Positions 36,931 through 46,060 are shown, counted from the first letter of the stretch. The stretch is 64,000 nucleotides of DNA from Lachnospiraceae bacterium UBA7143 (GCA_002491905.1 DKWV01000053.1:62001-126000), one strand, 5' to 3'. Made by a program: numbers and translations. Notes: generated from the sequence alone by a model not told the origin.

Positions 36931-37033
36931 CCGCCTCGATGTAACACGCTTTGCACAGCCAATAAAATTGTTACAAATTTGTTACATCTTTTGTATCATA
37001 CCGCAAGCGGGCACACTTGTCAAGTAACCGCGG

Positions 37034-37921
37034 CTAAGAAATAATTTCCTCGATCTCCGAATTTTTACGGCAATAGCGGTAAAGCCCATAGGAAAGGACC
37101 TCTTCCGGCTCCACCTGGGTTCTGTTTACCTCCTCCACCATCTGCCTGTAAAAGGCATATTCACGGACATGGTCATCCGGTATCAGCAGCACTTCATGGA
37201 TGGAACTGGGCAGAATCAGAAGATCACAGCCAAACCGCTCGGCCAGCGGGCCAATCTTTTCGGAGTACAGCATGGCCGACGCGCCGAAACACTTCTCTTT
37301 ATTTGTCAGCACATACATCGGCGTCGCACCATCCCCGCACACAGAAACGCCTGTCATCTCCGCAATCAGCTCACGCATGGAAACCAGAAGTTCCGGCATG
37401 CCCCGTTTCATATTATGTCTGGCTGTCCGGTACAGCGATTCCGCGTTCTGTTTCCACATCAGCATATGCTGCCTTTTAATCGTAATAGAACCGCCCTCTA
37501 CCACATCCGCCTCCATTGCATAATAAAACACAATCGCCAGATCATGCCATCTCAGATGGGGCACATCCCTCAGGAATTTTTTATTTTTTTCAAAACTGAC
37601 CAGTTTATAAAAGATCCTGTCCTTCACCCTGTTGTAATCACGAAAAAAATCCATATCCAGGTTAAGCGTCATGGACTGTTCCTCATGGCAGTTAATGATC
37701 CGCTCCACAAGTACACTGAGTTTCTCACCCTCCCTGTACTCCTGATAGAGTCCCTCCAGGTAAATGGTCGGAAAAATGCTGTCCTCCTGCCTTGTTATGG
37801 CAATGCCTGTCTGCTCCACATCATTGTTTTTGGTTACCCGGAGCACCTTAATCTCATAAGCGGCCCCCATTCTTTCCTGTAATAAATCCACGATATTCTC
37901 TACAAATTTCTGAAATCCCAT
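37034..37921 (-). CDS. DUF5688 family protein
   Basis: A 295-residue protein matching the DUF5688 family common in Lachnospiraceae: YLEGLYQEYREGEKLSVLVE near residue 60, then a helical region and FGCDLLILPSSIHEVLLIPD near 230. Function unknown; cytoplasmic. The start at 37921 follows AAAGAGGAAA. It is separated from efp by a strong terminator. Confidence 0.78.
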   Translation of the reverse strand: MGFQKFVENIVDLLQERMGAAYEIKVLRVTKNNDVEQTGIAITRQEDSIFPTIYLEGLYQEYREGEKLSVLVERIINCHEEQSMTLNLDMDFFRDYNRVKDRIFYKLVSFEKNKKFLRDVPHLRWHDLAIVFYYAMEADVVEGGSITIKRQHMLMWKQNAESLYRTARHNMKRGMPELLVSMRELIAEMTGVSVCGDGATPMYVLTNKEKCFGASAMLYSEKIGPLAERFGCDLLILPSSIHEVLLIPDDHVREYAFYRQMVEEVNRTQVEPEEVLSYGLYRYCRKNSEIEEIIS

Positions 37922-37959
37922 ATTTTCCTCTTTCCCATTCTCTCCAGGCATATTGGGGT

Positions 37960-37998
37960 AAAAGAAAAGACAACATAGACCTGAGTCTATATTGTCTT
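37960..37998 (-). terminator. Terminator of the aro-efp gene cluster
   Basis: A 14-base arm at 37967-37980 pairs with 37985-37998, with a CTGA loop. On the minus strand TTCTTTT follows. It lies 27 bases after the efp stop. Confidence 0.85.
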
Positions 37999-38024
37999 AT
38001 GGGCTTTGAAATAGTATGCTGCTT

Positions 38025-38582
38025 TTATACTCTGGACAGATACTCGCCTGTTCTGGTGTCGATCTTGATCTTCTCGCCGTTTTCCACAAACAGCGGCACC
38101 ATAACCTTCGCGCCGGTCTCCACGATAGCGGGCTTGGTCGCGCCTGTAGCGGTATCGCCCTTAAATCCCGGCTCCGTATCGGTAATCTCCAGCTCTACAA
38201 ACAGCGGCGGCTCGATTGCGAACACATTGCCGTTGTAGGAACAGATCTTAACCATCTCATTCTCTTTCACGAATTTAAGAGCATCGCCTACTGCCTCCGC
38301 ATTCAATGCGATCTGGTCATAGGTCTCCGTGTCCATGAAATTGAACAGGTCGCCGTCCGAATATAAATACTGCATGTCCTTTCTGTCAATACGTGCCTGA
38401 GGGAATTTCTCTGTGGGACGGAAACTCTTTTCCACCACACCGCCGTTTATGATGTTTTTCAGCTTCGTTCTGACAAAAGCTGCGCCTTTGCCCGGTTTTA
38501 CATGCTGAAACTCAATTATCTGATAAACATTACCCTCCATCTCCACGGTAATGCCATTTCTGAAATCACCCGCTGATACCAT
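38025..38582 (-). CDS. efp: Translation elongation factor P
   Basis: A 185-residue protein with the three EF-P beta-barrel domains. The domain I loop KPGKGAAFV holds the lysine (about residue 32) that meets the P-site tRNA. C-terminal ERTGEYLSRV-like signature DTRTGEYLSRV. EF-P rescues ribosomes stalled on polyproline. Confidence 0.96.
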   Translation of the reverse strand: MVSAGDFRNGITVEMEGNVYQIIEFQHVKPGKGAAFVRTKLKNIINGGVVEKSFRPTEKFPQARIDRKDMQYLYSDGDLFNFMDTETYDQIALNAEAVGDALKFVKENEMVKICSYNGNVFAIEPPLFVELEITDTEPGFKGDTATGATKPAIVETGAKVMVPLFVENGEKIKIDTRTGEYLSRV

Positions 38583-38628
38583 ATTCCTGTCTCCTCCTAA
38601 GCTTTCACAAATATAATTCTTTTCTAGT

Positions 38629-39093
38629 TTATACTAAAAAAGTCTTTTTTTCAACCTCTTTTCTTAAAAAACCTAAGATAAAGTCGATTGCCTGCAGATA
38701 ACCGTCCAGCCCCTGTCCATAAATCTGTTTATCGCATACAGGAGCCGTCACGGATACCTTCCTGAACTCTTCGCGCTTCGTGATATCGGAAATATGGATT
38801 TCTACCTTGGGCACCGTGATGCTCGCCAGCGCGTCCCTGATGGCATAGCTGTAATGGGTAAAAGCCCCCGGATTTATCACAATCCCCTCCGTGCCGTCAA
38901 AATAGGCGTCCTGTATCCGGTCGATGATCGCTCCCTCATGGTTGCTCTGGAACACCTCTATGGTACTGTTCGTCTCCTCGCCTTTTTTCGCAATCATCTG
39001 CAGTAAATAATCATAGTCCTGTGTACCGTACACACTCTTTTCCCGGATCCCCAGAAAATTCAGATTCGGCCCGTTAATCACCAGTAATTTCAT
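38629..39093 (-). CDS. aroQ: Type II 3-dehydroquinate dehydratase
   Basis: A 154-residue enzyme with NGPNLNFLGIREKSVYG (active-site Tyr), FQSNHEGAIIDRIQ, NPGAFTHYSYAIRDAL and VEIHISDI (catalytic His region). It carries out step 3 of the shikimate pathway. It starts 3 bases after the shikimate kinase stop. Confidence 0.96.
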   Translation of the reverse strand: MKLLVINGPNLNFLGIREKSVYGTQDYDYLLQMIAKKGEETNSTIEVFQSNHEGAIIDRIQDAYFDGTEGIVINPGAFTHYSYAIRDALASITVPKVEIHISDITKREEFRKVSVTAPVCDKQIYGQGLDGYLQAIDFILGFLRKEVEKKTFLV

Positions 39094-39096
39094 CTC

Positions 39097-39633
39097 TCAT
39101 TCCTCCATTTTCCTATTCTCTTCCCTCTCGTTGACCTTTCCCTCGATCTCGTCCAAAATCTGGTCAAAGCTCTTGTCATCCACATTGATCACCACATCCG
39201 CCGCAGCATTGTAATAAGGATCTCTCTCCTTTAAAAGCTTCCCTATTTTCGCCAGCGGGTCACCCCCCTGCAGGAGCGGCCTTGTGGTGTCCTCTTTCAC
39301 CCTCTCATAAATCGTCTCACCTGTCGCCCGCAGATAAAAAACCTGTCCCAGCTTATGCAGGAGCTCCCTGTTTTCCTCCCGCAAAGGCAGTCCGCCGCCC
39401 ACCGAAATAATCTGGTTATCTGCACTTTCCGTCAGTTTTCGCAGACAGGCCGTCTCCCTGTCCCGGAAATACGCCTCGCCGTCCGTTGCAAAAATTTCCG
39501 ATATAGTTCTCTGCTCTTCCTTCTCAATCTCCTTATCCGTATCTATGACCGTCCGCCGCAGGCGGTAGGACAGCCGAAGCCCTACCGTCGTCTTGCCGCA
39601 TCCCATAAATCCGATCAGTATTATATTTCCCAT
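39097..39633 (-). CDS. aroK: Shikimate kinase
   Basis: A 178-residue P-loop kinase with Walker A GFMGCGKTTVG, shikimate-binding DTDKEIE, RDRET and GGGLPLREEN, and lid segment TRPLLQGGDP. It phosphorylates shikimate. The start at 39633 follows GGAGGGACAC, which includes an upstream in-frame ATG. It lies between aroE and aroQ. Confidence 0.95.
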   Translation of the reverse strand: MGNIILIGFMGCGKTTVGLRLSYRLRRTVIDTDKEIEKEEQRTISEIFATDGEAYFRDRETACLRKLTESADNQIISVGGGLPLREENRELLHKLGQVFYLRATGETIYERVKEDTTRPLLQGGDPLAKIGKLLKERDPYYNAAADVVINVDDKSFDQILDEIEGKVNEREENRKMEE

Positions 39634-39705
39634 GTGTCCCTCCACGCCAGGACAGCCCGCCTTGATGACATGCCCTTTGTCTGCCGTACCAAAAAATCCG
39701 AATCC

Positions 39706-40569
39706 TTAAATAAAATGTGCTTTCAGTTTCCCGTAAACCACGTCCGCATCCGCCCCGGACACCTCCACGCCGTTCCACAGCTCATAGGCAATGATCCCCT
39801 GATAAAGAAGCATTTTCAGGCCGTTGTACGCCTGTCCGCCATTCGCCTTCACCAGTTTCATAAAGCGCGTCTCCCAGGGGCTGTAAATCAGGTCAAACCC
39901 TGTGTGAATCCTTGCGTAAAATTTCTCATCATCAATCACCACATCCTCCACATGGGGCGCAAGTCCCACGGAAGTGCCCTGTATTGCCAGAAACTTTCGG
40001 TCCGGGAGGCTGTCGAAATCTGCAAGCGCCATCGGAAGGATCACCTGCCGGTCCGCCGAACGGTTTACCTCCTCCGCCACCTTCTGCGCCTTATCCAACG
40101 TGCGGTTTAAGAGGTAGACACGCTGTGCACCCTTCACGGCACACAGGTAAGCCACCGCCCTTGCCGCGCCTCCCGCACCCAGCAGAATGATCTCCTCATC
40201 CGCAATCCGAATGTCCTCCGTCACCATAGCTCGGTAGAGCCCCTCCATGTCCGTATTATAGCCCTTATAACCGCCCGGTACTGCCACCAGCGTGTTGACC
40301 GCACCGATAGACGCCGCCAGGGAATCCACCTCCCGCAGACAGGGAATCACCTCGCCTTTGTAGGGAACCGTCACATTGAGTCCCAAAATCTGTAGCGCCG
40401 ACGCTCCGGCCACCGCCTCCTCAATCCGCCCTGCCTCCACGGGGAACGGCACATACACCAGATTATGCCCAAACCTTTCCGCCAGTGTGTTATGTATCAC
40501 CGGTGAAAGGGTGTGTTCCACCGGATTTCCAATCAGTCCGCATGTTCTTGTCCTGCCGTTTATTTCCAT
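39706..40569 (-). CDS. aroE: Shikimate dehydrogenase
   Basis: A 287-residue enzyme. The substrate-binding N-terminal lobe has NPVEHTLSPVIHN and the catalytic lysine in NVTVPYKGEV. NTDMEG follows, then the NADP-binding GAGGAARAVAYL and NRTLDKA. It reduces 3-dehydroshikimate. The start at 40569 follows GGAGGAAAAG and overlaps the YqeG stop by 10 bases. Confidence 0.95.
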   Translation of the reverse strand: MEINGRTRTCGLIGNPVEHTLSPVIHNTLAERFGHNLVYVPFPVEAGRIEEAVAGASALQILGLNVTVPYKGEVIPCLREVDSLAASIGAVNTLVAVPGGYKGYNTDMEGLYRAMVTEDIRIADEEIILLGAGGAARAVAYLCAVKGAQRVYLLNRTLDKAQKVAEEVNRSADRQVILPMALADFDSLPDRKFLAIQGTSVGLAPHVEDVVIDDEKFYARIHTGFDLIYSPWETRFMKLVKANGGQAYNGLKMLLYQGIIAYELWNGVEVSGADADVVYGKLKAHFI

Positions 40570-41090
40570 CTGTCTTTTCCTCCATGCCTTTTCAGGGATC
40601 GCCTGTAAAAAAACAGCACAATCCATTCCAGCCTTCTTTTCAGGACGATCTGAATTTCCTCCTTCGGGTGAATCGGTTTAACCAAATAAGTCAATATCCC
40701 TGCCCGCTTGGCTCCCCACACATCCGTAAAGAGCTGATCCCCCACAAAAAGCGTGGTCGCCGGTTCCGTTTTCATCAGCTCCATAGCGCGCAGATAACCC
40801 TTTCTCCCCGGTTTCCCAGCCTTATAAATGTAGCGCGAATGCACCTTGTCGTTAAACATTTTTACCCGGGGTTCCTTGTTGTTGGACAAAAGCACACTCT
40901 CAAATCCGATACTCTTAAGCCTCTCAAAAAGAGCAATGCTCCGCGCATCAGCGGGCGCGCCGTGAGGCACCAGCGTATTGTCAATGTCAAAAATGACGCC
41001 CCGGAATCCCTCCCGGTATAACGCCTCAAAATCAATCTCATATGCGGAATCCAGATATACATCCGGGTAAAAGCATGCAAGCCCTGCCAT
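40560..41090 (-). CDS. YqeG-family HAD IIIA-type phosphatase
   Basis: A 176-residue protein with HAD motif I FDIDNTLVPHG, motif II SNNKEPR, a lysine in KPGRKGYLRAME, and motif IV VGDQLFTDVWGAKRAG. It is related to phosphatidylglycerophosphate phosphatases. In Firmicutes it commonly precedes aroE, as here. Confidence 0.9.
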   Translation of the reverse strand: MAGLACFYPDVYLDSAYEIDFEALYREGFRGVIFDIDNTLVPHGAPADARSIALFERLKSIGFESVLLSNNKEPRVKMFNDKVHSRYIYKAGKPGRKGYLRAMELMKTEPATTLFVGDQLFTDVWGAKRAGILTYLVKPIHPKEEIQIVLKRRLEWIVLFFYRRSLKRHGGKDRWK

Positions 41091-41129
41091 CGTTTTGCTC
41101 CTTCCAGTTGTACCTCCTGTACATCATAC

Positions 41130-41159
41130 AAAACACCCTGCATTTATGCAAGGTGTTTT
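41130..41159. terminator. Bidirectional terminator after nrdR
   Basis: AAAACACC (41130-41137) pairs with GGTGTTTT (41152-41159), extended inside by GCAT/ATGC. It lies 10 bases after the nrdR stop on the minus strand. Confidence 0.75.
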
Positions 41160-41168
41160 ATTCGCCGC

Positions 41169-41621
41169 TTATTTGTCCAGCACATTTTTCAGTTCTTCCA
41201 TAAAGGTGTTGATATCCTTAAACTCCCTGTAGACAGAGGCGAATCTGACATAGGCAACAGCCTCTAAGTCCTTGAGCTTGTTCATAACCAGCTCGCCGAT
41301 TACCTGGCTTGGAATTTCCTTTTCTTCCCGGTTAAAAATCTCCGTCTCCACCTCATCCACCAGCTGGTTGATCTGGTTGGCGCTGATCGGCCTCTTATGA
41401 CAGGCTCGTAACACTCCCGCCTCAATCTTGGATCTGTCATAGGTCTCTCTGTTGTTATCTTTCTTAATGACAATAAGCGGTATCGTCTCCACCTTCTCGT
41501 AAGTGGTAAACCGCTTGTCACACTCGTCGCAGACGCGCCGTCTGCGGATAGAACTGTTGTCCTCCGCCGGCCTGCTGTCAATTACTCTGGTATTCTCATG
41601 ACCACAAAATGGGCATTTCAT
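41169..41621 (-). CDS. nrdR: Transcriptional repressor NrdR
   Basis: A 150-residue protein. The N-terminal zinc ribbon has CPFCGH and CDECDKRFTTYE. An ATP-cone domain follows (VIKKDNNRETYDRSKIEAGV). It senses dATP/ATP and represses ribonucleotide reductase genes. The start at 41621 follows AAGGAGG; the longer frame adds an unlikely extension. Confidence 0.95.
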   Translation of the reverse strand: MKCPFCGHENTRVIDSRPAEDNSSIRRRRVCDECDKRFTTYEKVETIPLIVIKKDNNRETYDRSKIEAGVLRACHKRPISANQINQLVDEVETEIFNREEKEIPSQVIGELVMNKLKDLEAVAYVRFASVYREFKDINTFMEELKNVLDK

Positions 41622-41777
41622 CCCGGATATCCTCCTTATCCACCTGTACTGGAGCCGCAGACAATGCACTGCACTCAATATGACTATTATAGGATAAAAT
41701 AATCATTATGTCAACTATCTTATGGTAACCATATCACATCAACGCCACAATATATAGCCAAACCTGAACTATCATGT

Positions 41778-42011
41778 TTACAGGCAGATATCCACCACGA
41801 TAATATCCGGCCCAATCTTTTTAATATCCTTATAACAGATCACATAATCCGGCTCACTTCCGAAAAAACCGCACCATTTATTGTCTCCCGGAATAATCAG
41901 CTTGAAAATCTGTCCCGTGCACTCGTCGAACTCAAAATCGCTCACCTTCCCCAGCCGCTCACAGTTTTTCAGGTTGATGACTTCCTTTTTCTTTAATTCC
42001 GAAAATAACAT
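41778..42011 (-). CDS. YlmC/YmxH family sporulation protein (PRC-barrel)
   Basis: A 77-residue protein, MLFSELKKKEVINLKNCERL, then LGKVSDFEFDECTGQI and YVICYKDIKKIGPDIIVVDI. This is a single PRC-barrel as in YlmC/YmxH sporulation-associated proteins. Its ribosome site (GGGGAGG) is inside a long hairpin at 42012-42065. Confidence 0.85.
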   Translation of the reverse strand: MLFSELKKKEVINLKNCERLGKVSDFEFDECTGQIFKLIIPGDNKWCGFFGSEPDYVICYKDIKKIGPDIIVVDICL

Positions 42012-42065
42012 AGGAACCTCCCCGGGCTTTTTATTATCATATGTTTCAGCCCGGAAAAGGTTCCT
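42012..42065 (-). promoter_or_regulatory. Long hairpin that covers the ylmC ribosome binding site
   Basis: On the minus strand AGGAACCT and CCGGGCT pair with AGCCCGG and AGGTTCCT. The 3' arm contains the GGGGAGG ribosome site and ends 1 base before the ATG. It could block ylmC translation when read through from the zinc-ribbon gene upstream, or serve as that gene's 3' end. Confidence 0.55.
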
Positions 42066-42088
42066 GTTTTATATACTGCGGACATTGG

Positions 42089-42997
42089 TCATTGCGGTTC
42101 TACATAGTCCGCGCTGACATAGCCAAACTCATATCCATACCCTTCTGGAAGAATGATCTTATACCAGTGGCCGCCTTCTACGACCTCTGCGTACTCGTAA
42201 CTGTCCCCCTGCTTTGCCGTTGTAATGACGGTCGTCCCCTGCGTACTCGGGTTATCCCTGATCCTCACGTCAGCGATCGCGACAACCGTGCCCTCGATAG
42301 AGACTGTGGCAATCTCTTCCTGCCCGGAATCCTCCGGCGGCTCCTCCAGTCTCTGACCGTCCTCCTGCTCTTCCCCGTCTGTCGCTTCTTCCTCTTCTTT
42401 CTCCTGCTCCTCAGCCGCCTTATCATAATTCTTAGGCACGTAACGCTGGTACAGATTAAAGCCTAGAACCGCCACGATTACAAGAAGAATGCAGCCGACG
42501 GCAACCGTCAGAATGGAAAGAATATCCACGCTCTCCTCGTCATCATCCTCCTCATCATCCCAGTCTTCTTCCTCCCAGTCCCTTCTCCGTCTGGGCCTTT
42601 CCTCCTGAACGGGCCGTTTTTTCTGCGGCGGCGCAGGATTTGCCTTCTTTCTCGGCGCATCGGGATTCGCCCTTCTTCTCGGGGCCTCCTCGGAATCCAC
42701 CCTCCTCCTCGGGGCCTCCTCAGATTCTGCTCTCCTTCTCGGCTCCTCCTCGGAATCCACCCTCCTTCTCGGGGCCTCCTCAGATTCTGCTCTCCTCTTA
42801 ACTGTCTCCTCGGTATCCGTCCGCTTTGCGGGTCTTCCCTCTCCTACTTCCGCGCCGCAGCTCGGACAGAAGCGGGTACCCTCCCGAAGCGCTTCCCCGC
42901 ATTCAGGACATCTCTTTTTTCTTATGACTTTCGCGCCGCATTCCGGACAGAACTGATCGTCCTCCAGCAAAGGCGCGCCACATTTTTTGCAAACCAT
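42089..42997 (-). CDS. Zinc-ribbon, membrane-anchored SH3 protein with Arg/Glu repeats
   Basis: About 302 residues. Two zinc-ribbon motifs are at the N-terminus (CKKCGAPL, CPECGAKV, CPECGEAL, CPSCGAEV). A repeat region of 10-residue units (RRRVDSEEEP-like) is at about 55-110, followed by a basic/Pro-rich stretch and an acidic stretch. A membrane helix (ILTVAVGCILLVIVAVLGF) is near 160-180, an acidic linker follows, and an SH3-like domain is at the C-terminus (VRIRDNPSTQGTTVI). The ATG at 42997 follows GAGGAG. It is likely a cell-envelope protein with a cytoplasmic zinc module. Confidence 0.82.
   Translation of the reverse strand: MVCKKCGAPLLEDDQFCPECGAKVIRKKRCPECGEALREGTRFCPSCGAEVGEGRPAKRTDTEETVKRRAESEEAPRRRVDSEEEPRRRAESEEAPRRRVDSEEAPRRRANPDAPRKKANPAPPQKKRPVQEERPRRRRDWEEEDWDDEEDDDEESVDILSILTVAVGCILLVIVAVLGFNLYQRYVPKNYDKAAEEQEKEEEEATDGEEQEDGQRLEEPPEDSGQEEIATVSIEGTVVAIADVRIRDNPSTQGTTVITTAKQGDSYEYAEVVEGGHWYKIILPEGYGYEFGYVSADYVEPQ
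42691..42810 (-). repeat. Two 60-bp in-frame tandem repeats
   Basis: 42691-42750 and 42751-42810 are near-identical for most of their length, each coding two 10-residue Arg/Glu units. A half unit precedes them. The copy number may vary between strains. Confidence 0.75.
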
Positions 42998-43186
42998 AGC
43001 TATCACTCCTCGTTTATCTTATGTCTGTAACTCTGTCCATAGACTATGGTATCAAAAAACTCCTTATTTGTAAAATCCTATCCTCTGTTTTTTCTTAAGA
43101 TTTTTTGAATAATTTCCCACGAATCGCACATGCTTGTTACATATCCACAAGAACACACAATACTTTCACGAAAGGGTGGTAGCGTC

Positions 43187-43966
43187 ATGGTACAGGGAAA
43201 AGTAGAGATCTGCGGCGTCAACACTGCCAAACTGCCGCTTTTAAAAAATGCGGAAAAAGAAGAACTGTTTAAAAAAATCGAGGAGGGCGACCAGGACGCC
43301 CGAATGGCATATATCAACGGCAACCTCCGCCTCGTCTTAAGCGTAATCAAGCGCTTTCATTCCAGCAGCGAAAATGTGGACGATCTCTTTCAGATCGGCT
43401 GCGTCGGCCTGATTAAGGCCATCGACAACTTTGACAGCTCCCTCAATGTAAAATTCAGTACCTACGCCGTGCCCATGATCGTGGGCGAGATCCGCCGCTA
43501 CCTGCGCGATGCCAACTCCATCCGGGTTTCCCGCTCCCTAAAGGACACCGCTTACAAGGCTATCTACGCCAAGGAGCACCTGACCCGCACCAACTCCCGT
43601 GAACCCACCGTCACGGAGATCGCAACGGAGATCGGTATTCCCAAGGAGGATATCGTCTATGCGTTAGACGCCATCCAAAGCCCCCTAAGCCTCTACGAGC
43701 CCGTCTACACCGACGGCGGCGACACTCTCTATGTGATGGACCAGATCAGCGACAAGAAGAACGGCGAGGAAGTATGGGTCGAGCACATCTCCCTGACAGA
43801 AGCCATGAAAAAACTCACAAAACGGGAGCATGAAATCATTTCCCTGCGCTTCTTTGAGGGAAAAACGCAGATGGAGGTAGCGGAAAAAATCGGCATCTCG
43901 CAGGCGCAGGTATCAAGACTTGAGAAAAATGCATTAAAGACCATGCGGCTGTATCTGACAGCATGA
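43187..43966 (+). CDS. sigG: Forespore sigma factor SigG
   Basis: A 259-residue sigma-70 family protein. VEICGVNTAKLPLLKNAEK at the N-terminus is diagnostic of SigG. Region 2 follows (NGNLRLVLSVIKRF, DDLFQIGCVGLIKAIDNFD), then region 3, and region 4 with EGKTQMEVAEKIGISQAQVS. It directs late forespore transcription. The start at 43187 follows AAAGGGTGG. It marks the host side of the phage-like region, which begins 16 bases after its stop. Confidence 0.95.
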   Translation: MVQGKVEICGVNTAKLPLLKNAEKEELFKKIEEGDQDARMAYINGNLRLVLSVIKRFHSSSENVDDLFQIGCVGLIKAIDNFDSSLNVKFSTYAVPMIVGEIRRYLRDANSIRVSRSLKDTAYKAIYAKEHLTRTNSREPTVTEIATEIGIPKEDIVYALDAIQSPLSLYEPVYTDGGDTLYVMDQISDKKNGEEVWVEHISLTEAMKKLTKREHEIISLRFFEGKTQMEVAEKIGISQAQVSRLEKNALKTMRLYLTA

Positions 43967-43981
43967 TACCTCTGGGGAGGG

Positions 43982-45355
43982 CTATCCCTCCCCAGCCAGA
44001 AACCGCTCAAAATCCGCCCGCATTTGTAAAAAATTCTTTTTCTGGTCGACCAGATATCCCGTATGCTTTCCGGCATATACAGCCATCCAATCATCCAGGT
44101 CCTTATCTTCCTTATAAGAGTATATCATCATCGCCAGAAGAGACGGTCTGTTTCCGGCGCTCCGAAGCTTAGAGCCTATTTTCACTGTATCATCTAACAG
44201 CACGTTCAGAGATTCATTGTACAAATCCATGTCCTCACAGATTTCCCCGCTGTCAATTCCCAGATTTTCTGCAAGAAAAGCCACCAGTCCACCGGCCTGC
44301 TCCCTCTCTCTTCCGGTATGCAGAAACTCTGCCAGCAATGCTTCCAGCATCGCCAGCTTATCAGTGATCACCTGCCTGTCCTTCGTGCTCAGTTCCCGGT
44401 CGATTTCATCAAAAAGAAGCCCTTTTTCATTTCTTCTGACCCCTCTGAGATTCAACTGAAACTCCCTTAAAAATTGCGCAAATCTGATATCCTCCGTTTT
44501 ATAGCGCGCAAATTTATCGAAGAGCGTAAGAAAAATAAAGGAATCCTTTTTATTAAATATCTCCCTCATGTCATCCGTCACAATTTTTTCCAACCGGCGC
44601 AAATAATCCGCAAGACGCCCGAATTCCTCTTCCGAAGCGCGCTCGTTCAGGTATTTGCAGGCAGCTTTAGGCTGCGTCTTCCAATGGTCAAAATGGTTCG
44701 TGCACATGATCGTCTCCACCACCACTCTCTCCACCGCGCCCTTCGTTCTCTCCTTCTCTGTATAACTGCTGCACTCCACAAAGAAGCTGCTGTCCACAAT
44801 TTTTCGGATACGGCTTGCAAATCTGTCAATATAAGTAAATGCCCTCTGATCCGGATTCATGGCAACGTGGTTATTGTATCTCTTAATATACTTTGAAATT
44901 CCGGGCCCGTCGCAACATTCATGAATAACAGTTTCAATCTGATACTCGTCAAATTTTTCCTGTAACTCTACTGGCAGTTTTTCAAAAGTTTTATTTCTGA
45001 TATCAAATACGGCGTCCTCATATAAAATATTGCCGTCTTCATCCACATGCCTTTTCTTATAAGGAATCAAAGCATTTTCTACGACAGAAGTAATTTTATA
45101 GTTCATTTCCCTGAATTTCCTAAGTGCTGCCGTCCTACATCCGCCGTCTACAATATGCAGTTTCGAGTCCTCCTCCTCGCCGAGAATAATGGGCGGAATA
45201 TAATCATCCGTAAGCACTGTGACGACCAGCTCGTTAATCTGTTCCTTATTCCAGACAAAATTTCTCTGCACATCTGCATTGTTATCAATATCGCCCTTTT
45301 TATTCTTTTTCAGATACATTTCCAATGTATAAGTCTGTTTCCGTGGTCTTGCCAT
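43982..45355 (-). CDS. DUF262 domain protein
   Basis: A 457-residue protein. The N-terminal ParB-like DUF262 domain has VQRNFVWNKEQINEL and the nucleotide-site motif IVDGGCRTAALRKF, a variant of DGQQR. The remainder is helical. DUF262 proteins include the GmrSD and SspE anti-phage nucleases, but many have no known role. The second gene of an SOS-type operon behind the sigma factor, with a 34-base gap. It might degrade or restrict competing DNA, or act in host takeover; this is inference. Confidence 0.8.
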   Translation of the reverse strand: MARPRKQTYTLEMYLKKNKKGDIDNNADVQRNFVWNKEQINELVVTVLTDDYIPPIILGEEEDSKLHIVDGGCRTAALRKFREMNYKITSVVENALIPYKKRHVDEDGNILYEDAVFDIRNKTFEKLPVELQEKFDEYQIETVIHECCDGPGISKYIKRYNNHVAMNPDQRAFTYIDRFASRIRKIVDSSFFVECSSYTEKERTKGAVERVVVETIMCTNHFDHWKTQPKAACKYLNERASEEEFGRLADYLRRLEKIVTDDMREIFNKKDSFIFLTLFDKFARYKTEDIRFAQFLREFQLNLRGVRRNEKGLLFDEIDRELSTKDRQVITDKLAMLEALLAEFLHTGREREQAGGLVAFLAENLGIDSGEICEDMDLYNESLNVLLDDTVKIGSKLRSAGNRPSLLAMMIYSYKEDKDLDDWMAVYAGKHTGYLVDQKKNFLQMRADFERFLAGEG

Positions 45356-45389
45356 TTCAAATCCCCCTTATATTCCTCTTCTGCGCTGA

Positions 45390-45947
45390 TTAAAGTAATG
45401 CTGAGATATTTCGATAAGAATAAATTGCCTCCCTGCAGTCCGCATACTGCTTTTTGTTGATCCGCAGTTTTTCCCTGATCTCATCGGCGGAGTAGCCGTC
45501 CGCATGCATACCCAGAACGTCCCTCTGCAGTTTCGACAGCCTGCTCAGATACAGCAGCGTTCTTCTGCTATACCCCTCCTTCCCCTTCTCAAGCACTTCC
45601 CTTTCAATCAGAAATTCTCCCGCAATCATATCTCCCAGCGTGATATTCTCCTCCTCGTCAATGCAGGTATCTATCGAGACTGTAAGCCTGTCTGCCCGGC
45701 GTTTCTCCCGGTTCATCCTCGTCAGTTCCGATTTGATCCTGTTGAAAAGGCATGCGTATAAAAACACGTCAAAACTCCTCGTACCATCATATCTTTCTAT
45801 CACATCCGCAAACACTTCATTGGCCAGTGAATAGAACTCGTCCAGATCCCATTCAGATAATTTCCCAAATTTCAATAAAATCCTGTCCACCACTCTGTGA
45901 AGTTTCCACGCATTATTTTCATAGTAGGCCGTTATCATCTGCTCCAT
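45390..45947 (-). CDS. Sigma-70-family RNA polymerase sigma factor, phage-associated type
   Basis: A 185-residue protein. A region 2-like part (FYSLANEVFADVIERYD, then FDVFLYACLFNRIKSEL) precedes a linker (RADRLTVSIDTCIDEEE) and a region 4-like helix-turn-helix (LSKLQRDVLGMHADGYSADE, then IREKLRINKKQYADCREAI). The size is ECF-like. It probably redirects host RNA polymerase to promoters of this element. The start at 45947 follows GAGAGGGGA. Its promoter holds a LexA box in the spacer. Confidence 0.8.
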   Translation of the reverse strand: MEQMITAYYENNAWKLHRVVDRILLKFGKLSEWDLDEFYSLANEVFADVIERYDGTRSFDVFLYACLFNRIKSELTRMNREKRRADRLTVSIDTCIDEEENITLGDMIAGEFLIEREVLEKGKEGYSRRTLLYLSRLSKLQRDVLGMHADGYSADEIREKLRINKKQYADCREAIYSYRNISALL

Positions 45948-46022
45948 ATCCAATCCCCTCTCAACCTGTATACCTCTCCATACATGTTCCGATCTATTCG
46001 CTCTTTGTAGTTGGTATAGTCA

Positions 46023-46051
46023 AGTATAGAACGTACGTTCTGTCTTCTCAA
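46023..46051 (-). promoter_or_regulatory. Sigma-factor promoter with a perfect LexA box in the spacer
   Basis: On the minus strand -35 TTGAGA (46046-46051), a 17-base spacer and -10 TATACT (46023-46028). The spacer holds GAACGTACGTTC (46029-46040), an exact match to the GAAC-N4-GTTC core of the Gram-positive SOS box. Confidence 0.78.
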
Positions 46052-46060
46052 TACCTTTTA

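Noticed and set aside
42661..42810. Tandem DNA repeats considered as a mobile or regulatory repeat
   Set aside because: They are in frame within a protein gene and code regular Arg/Glu decapeptides.
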